Source: Pseudomonas anatoliensis (GTDB taxonomy: Bacteria; Pseudomonadota; Gammaproteobacteria; Pseudomonadales; Pseudomonadaceae). From it: 64,000 nt of DNA. Both the position numbers and the translations under genes were made by a program. The stretch lies in assembly GCF_017976235.1 (NCBI RefSeq), contig NZ_JACVHC010000009.1, positions 124,001-188,000 of the forward strand, read 5' to 3'. Of the stretch, positions 60,614 through 64,000 are shown in pieces; the stretch's first letter is position 1, and each line of letters starts with the position of its first letter. The notes beneath the pieces were generated by a model. The model made no database searches and had not been told where the DNA came from. It saw only the letters and a list, made by a program, of their open reading frames with translations.

Positions 60614-61381
60614 TTAGAACGTATCTTTCCATGCTCGCAGAGCCGCAAAAACCTCGCTCGGCGCCCGGTTTTGAGCGCCTTCCCGTTCGTCCACTTTTTG
60701 TGTAACTAATGTTTCAGCGGTGCGCAAAAACGGATTTGTGAGCTTTTCCAGGGCCAGAGTCGAAGGCAGCGTCATGACCCCGTTCTGCCGTTGCTGGGTG
60801 ACCTTTTCCAGACGGGCGGCAATGTCTGCGTTGCTCGGTTCAACCGCGGCGGCAAACTTTAGGTTGCTCAGGGTGTACTCGTGGGTGCAATAGACCAGCG
60901 TATCTTCAGGCAGCGCGGCGAGTCGACTCAGCGAGTGGTGCATCTGCTCGGGCGTGCCCTCGAACAGGCGGCCACAACCGGCGGCGAACAGCGTGTCTCC
61001 GCAGAACAGCAAGCCGTGGTGATAATAGGCAATGTGTCCCAAGGTGTGACCCGGCACCGCGTAGACATCGAAGTCCCAGCCGAGCACGCTGACGCTGTCG
61101 TTGTCCTTGAGTGCCACGTCCCGTGCCGGAATGTTTTCGCTGGCCGGGCCGTAGACGGTGGCGCCGCTGGCCTGCTTCAGGCGCTCGACGCCGCCGACGT
61201 GATCGTGATGATGGTGGGTGATCAGGATATCGCTCAGCGTCCAGCCAGGATGGGCGTCGAGCCACGCCAGCACGGGCGCGGCATCGCCCGGATCGACCAC
61301 CACGCAGCACTGGGTGCGGTGATCCTGTAACAACCAGATGTAGTTATCGGTGAACGCGGGCAGGGCACTGATCTGTATCAT
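60614..61381 (-). CDS. gloB: hydroxyacylglutathione hydrolase (glyoxalase II)
   Basis: A 255-residue metallo-beta-lactamase-fold enzyme with the THHHHDHVGG metal motif (about 52-61), DTLFAAGCGRLFEGT, and a C-terminal substrate-binding part ending ALRAWKDTF. The ATG at 61381 opens MIQISALPAFTDNYIW, the family's standard start. Hydrolyses S-lactoylglutathione in methylglyoxal detoxification. Confidence 0.95.
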   Translation of the reverse strand: MIQISALPAFTDNYIWLLQDHRTQCCVVVDPGDAAPVLAWLDAHPGWTLSDILITHHHHDHVGGVERLKQASGATVYGPASENIPARDVALKDNDSVSVLGWDFDVYAVPGHTLGHIAYYHHGLLFCGDTLFAAGCGRLFEGTPEQMHHSLSRLAALPEDTLVYCTHEYTLSNLKFAAAVEPSNADIAARLEKVTQQRQNGVMTLPSTLALEKLTNPFLRTAETLVTQKVDEREGAQNRAPSEVFAALRAWKDTF

Positions 61382-61447
61382 CGTCGGAATTCGCCAAGCG
61401 GAAAACATTGGCGCATCTTAGTAGTTCCTGGCGCGTTGGAGAATGAC

Positions 61448-62206
61448 ATGACCGATAAAGCGTTCGCTCAGGCTGATCCCGACTGGCTGGCGTTGATCAG
61501 CGCCGCCCGTGAATGGCTGGCGGGCCCGCTCGGGCAATTTCTGCTGGATGAAGAGCGGCGCATGCTCGAAGACGAGCTGGGCCGGTTCTTTGGTGGCTAT
61601 CTGGTGCACTACGGCCCCTCGGCCGAAACCCCGCCGTCAGCGCCGCAAGTGCAGCGCAATGTGCGACTCGGTGCGCCTCTGCCGGGTGTCGAGATCGTCT
61701 GCGAAGAGCAGGCCTGGCCATTGAGCGAGCACGCCGCCGACGTGGTGGTGATGCAACACGGTCTGGATTTCTGTCTGTCACCTCACGGCCTGTTGCGCGA
61801 AGCGGCGAGCAGCGTGCGCCCAGGCGGGCATTTGTTGATTATCGGAATCAATCCCTGGAGCACCTGGGGCCTGCGCCATGCGTTTGCTCATGACGCCTTG
61901 CGCAAGGCGCGCTGCATCTCGCCATCGCGGGTTGCCGATTGGCTCAATCTGCTGGGCTTTGCGCTGGAGAAACGCCGCTTCGGGTGCTATCGTCCGCCGC
62001 TCGCGTCGCCCAAGTGGCAGGCCCGTCTGGCCGGCTGGGAACGCAAGGCCGGTGACTGGCAATTGTCGGGAGGCGGCTTCTACTTATTGGTAGCGCGCAA
62101 GATTGTGGTCGGGCTACGCCCGCTGCGTCAGGAGCGTCGCGAGCCGATGGGCAAGCTGATTCCGCTGCCGATGGCCAAGGTCAACCGCCGCCGCATCGAA
62201 CCGTAA
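61448..62206 (+). CDS. class I SAM-dependent methyltransferase
   Basis: A 252-residue methyltransferase-like protein. The methyltransferase_11 pattern is seen in WPLSEHAADVVVMQHGLDFC and EAASSVRPGGHLLIIGINPW; the glycine-rich motif I is weak. GGAG precedes the ATG at 61448. Divergent from gloB and upstream of rnhA. The substrate is unknown. Confidence 0.8.
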   Translation: MTDKAFAQADPDWLALISAAREWLAGPLGQFLLDEERRMLEDELGRFFGGYLVHYGPSAETPPSAPQVQRNVRLGAPLPGVEIVCEEQAWPLSEHAADVVVMQHGLDFCLSPHGLLREAASSVRPGGHLLIIGINPWSTWGLRHAFAHDALRKARCISPSRVADWLNLLGFALEKRRFGCYRPPLASPKWQARLAGWERKAGDWQLSGGGFYLLVARKIVVGLRPLRQERREPMGKLIPLPMAKVNRRRIEP

Positions 62207-62297
62207 ACCTTCTTTTTATAGTGGCCGGACTTGCTTCGGCCGCGGTCATCGTCAATCCGCGATTGGCGAGGCACGCATTTTTTCTGGATAGATTGGC

Positions 62298-62759
62298 ATG
62301 AGCGAAAGCGTCGAAAGCGTAGAACTGTTCACCGATGGCGCCTGCAAGGGCAATCCCGGCCCGGGCGGCTGGGGCGCCTTGCTGGTGTGCAAGGGCGTCG
62401 AAAAGGAACTGTGGGGCGGCGAAGCAAATACCACCAACAACCGCATGGAACTGCTCGGCGCGATCCGTGGCCTCGAAGCCTTGAAGCGACCTTGTGAAGT
62501 GCTGCTGGTGACTGACTCGCAATACGTGATGAAGGGCATCAACGAGTGGATGGTCAACTGGAAGAAGCGCGGCTGGAAGACAGCTGCCAAAGAGCCAGTC
62601 AAGAACGCTGATCTGTGGAAAGAGCTGGACGAGCAGGTCAACCGCCACAAGGTCACCTGGAAGTGGGTGCGCGGGCACATTGGTCATCACGGTAACGAGC
62701 GCGCTGACCAGTTGGCTAACCGTGGGGTTGATGAGGTTCGCGGGTACAAGCAGAGCTGA
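62298..62759 (+). CDS. rnhA: ribonuclease HI
   Basis: A 153-residue RNase HI with the catalytic acidic residues in LFTDGACKGNPGPGG, NNRMELLGAI, LVTDSQYVMKGI and GNERADQLAN, and the basic handle NWKKRGWKTA. It removes RNA from RNA-DNA hybrids. dnaQ follows on the same strand 136 bases later. Confidence 0.96.
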   Translation: MSESVESVELFTDGACKGNPGPGGWGALLVCKGVEKELWGGEANTTNNRMELLGAIRGLEALKRPCEVLLVTDSQYVMKGINEWMVNWKKRGWKTAAKEPVKNADLWKELDEQVNRHKVTWKWVRGHIGHHGNERADQLANRGVDEVRGYKQS

Positions 62760-62895
62760 TTTTCTCCTGATGCACCGTGGAGGCCCAATCGCCAGCCTGC
62801 TGGCGATGGCCGCGCCACGGTCTGACTGAAACACCCCGTCGAGCGTGTTAACATCCGCGTTTTTGCACGATTGACCCGTTGAGAGCTGAGCACTG

Positions 62896-63654
62896 ATGGC
62901 CACCAGATCCGTTGTACTCGATACCGAAACCACCGGCATGCCGGTGACCGATGGTCACCGGATTATCGAAATCGGTTGTGTCGAACTGATCGGTCGGCGC
63001 CTCACGGGCCGACACTTTCACGTCTACCTGCAACCGGATCGCGAGAGTGACGAAGGCGCCATCGGCGTCCACGGCATCACCAACGAATTCCTGGTCGGCA
63101 AGCCACGCTTTGCCGAAGTCGCTGATGAATTCTTCGAGTTCATCAAAGGCGCACAACTGATCATCCACAACGCGGCGTTCGACGTTGGCTTCATCAACAA
63201 CGAATTCGCTTTGATGGGTCGACAGGATCTCGCCGACATCACGCAACACTGCTCGATCCTCGACACCCTGATGATGGCCCGGGAACGTCACCCGGGTCAG
63301 CGCAACAGCCTCGATGCTTTGTGCAAACGTTATGGCGTCGACAACTCCGGTCGTGAACTGCACGGCGCCTTGCTCGACTCGGAGATTCTCGCCGACGTTT
63401 ACCTGACCATGACCGGTGGCCAGACCAGTCTGTCGCTGGCCGGCAATGCCTCCGACGGCAACGGCACGGGCGATGGATCGGACAACTCCGCTACCGAAAT
63501 TCGCCGCTTGCCGGCTGATCGCCAGCCAGCACGGATTATTCGTGCGACTGAAGATGAACTGGCTGCGCATCTGGTGCGGCTGGAGATCATTGCCAAATCG
63601 GCCGGTGGCCCGGCGTTGTGGACGCAGATTGCCGAGGCTGACGCCCAAGCCTGA
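62896..63654 (+). CDS. dnaQ: DNA polymerase III epsilon subunit (proofreading exonuclease)
   Basis: A 252-residue DnaQ. Exo I is VLDTETTGMP, Exo II is in IIHNAAFDVGFINNE, and Exo III is near HGALLDSEILADVYL. A Gly/Asp/Ser-rich linker (about 180-200) leads to the C-terminal alpha-subunit-binding tail. It gives the replicase its 3'-5' proofreading. Confidence 0.96.
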   Translation: MATRSVVLDTETTGMPVTDGHRIIEIGCVELIGRRLTGRHFHVYLQPDRESDEGAIGVHGITNEFLVGKPRFAEVADEFFEFIKGAQLIIHNAAFDVGFINNEFALMGRQDLADITQHCSILDTLMMARERHPGQRNSLDALCKRYGVDNSGRELHGALLDSEILADVYLTMTGGQTSLSLAGNASDGNGTGDGSDNSATEIRRLPADRQPARIIRATEDELAAHLVRLEIIAKSAGGPALWTQIAEADAQA

Positions 63655-63655
63655 A

Positions 63656-63736
63656 GATCAAAAGATCGCAGCCTGCGGCAGCTCCTACAGGGGATTGCAT
63701 TCCAATGTAGGAGCTGCCAAAGGCTGCGATCTTTTG
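63656..63736. repeat. REP hairpin, GTAGGAGCTGC class, inside-out
   Basis: GATCAAAAGATCGCAGCCTG first, and the complement arm GTAGGAGCTGCCAAAGGCTG later, around an ATTGCATTCCA apex. It starts two bases after the dnaQ stop. Confidence 0.84.
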
Positions 63737-63843
63737 CTTTTGGCGCCATGAAGCCAACTGGCCACCCTCGCCACTTTCGCTGCAACCCTCTACCCTGAAT
63801 GCATTGGCAGATTTGAATCCGCCGCCTCAGGACACTGAGCCCC

Positions 63844-64000
63844 ATGTACAAAGATTTGAAATTTCCGGTGTTGATCGTCCATCGCGACATCAAGGCCGAC
63901 ACGGTCGCCGGCGATCGTATCCGAGGCATTGCCCGGGAGTTGGAGCAGGAAGGTTTCAGTATCGTTTCGGCCACCGACTACGCGGAAGGGCGTCTGGTGG
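63844..64000 (+). CDS. ldcA: Orn/Lys/Arg decarboxylase, N-terminal part (cut by window end)
   Basis: First 52 residues, opening MYKDLKFPVLIVHRDIKADT, the N-terminal receiver-like wing domain of class I PLP decarboxylases. It is very close, from memory, to LdcA of P. aeruginosa, which also follows the rnhA-dnaQ region. PLP-site residues are off-window. The symbol is likely but not proven. Confidence 0.78.
   Translation, partial: MYKDLKFPVLIVHRDIKADTVAGDRIRGIARELEQEGFSIVSATDYAEGRLV

Noticed and set aside
62760..62895. tRNA gene between rnhA and dnaQ
   Set aside because: No cloverleaf or CCA-end pattern; the hairpin around 62790 is a half REP.

Overview
The window is chromosomal DNA of a Pseudomonas, most likely of the P. 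fluorescens group. The evidence is GC-rich coding sequence, several Pseudomonas-type REP/REPIN hairpin families in most gene gaps, a bphO-bphP bacteriophytochrome pair, and a right-hand block (fabI, yej-type ABC operon, mltD, gloB, methyltransferase, rnhA, dnaQ, ldcA-like) in the order I know from P. aeruginosa. No rRNA, tRNA, CRISPR, prophage or transposase was found.

Layout. 1-2.8 kb: polyamine/aminoaldehyde catabolism (ALDH fragment, PuuB-type oxidase, PuuR/PauR-type regulator). 3.1-4.7 kb: AT-rich Hcp + DUF4225 pair facing a small four-helix membrane protein. 4.7-6.5 kb: a repeat-like non-coding stretch, a secreted protein made of six 21-residue cysteine repeats, and another secreted protein. 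6.7-15.7 kb: HD hydrolase, AbrB membrane protein, a tripartite efflux operon (outer-membrane lipoprotein, HlyD, DUF2955), and an oxidoreductase with a divergent LysR gene. 15.9-19.7 kb: DeoR regulator plus a second PuuB and a PuuA-like ligase. 20-28.7 kb: moaA, a four-copy REPIN array, CAP protein, cell-wall hydrolase, LysR/MFS pair and two L,D-transpeptidases. 28.7-32.1 kb: DoxX and an ada-containing repair operon. 32.3-35.8 kb: VOC protein, then heme oxygenase and bacteriophytochrome. 36-43.5 kb: LysE/AraC, VOC, GFA, hydrolase and an IorAB-like molybdenum hydroxylase with a diheme cytochrome. 43.5-50.4 kb: GGDEF protein, the AT-rich peptide locus described next, and a very large toxin-like protein. 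50.5-64 kb: core block, ending in a lysine/arginine decarboxylase cut by the window edge.

The strongest candidate for an undescribed system is 44.5-47.1 kb. A 33-codon peptide gene with a strong ribosome-binding site is followed, after a stem-loop, by a short M29-aminopeptidase-like protein. Divergent from these is a stand-alone phenylalanyl-tRNA-synthetase-like protein (class II core fused to an FDX-ACB domain, with no PheS N-terminal arm and no PheT). The layout is that of a small ribosomally made, modified peptide pathway using a tRNA-synthetase-like ligase. This is inference, with specific tests given. A second candidate is the Hcp-DUF4225 locus, which resembles a pore-forming effector with a convergent membrane immunity gene.
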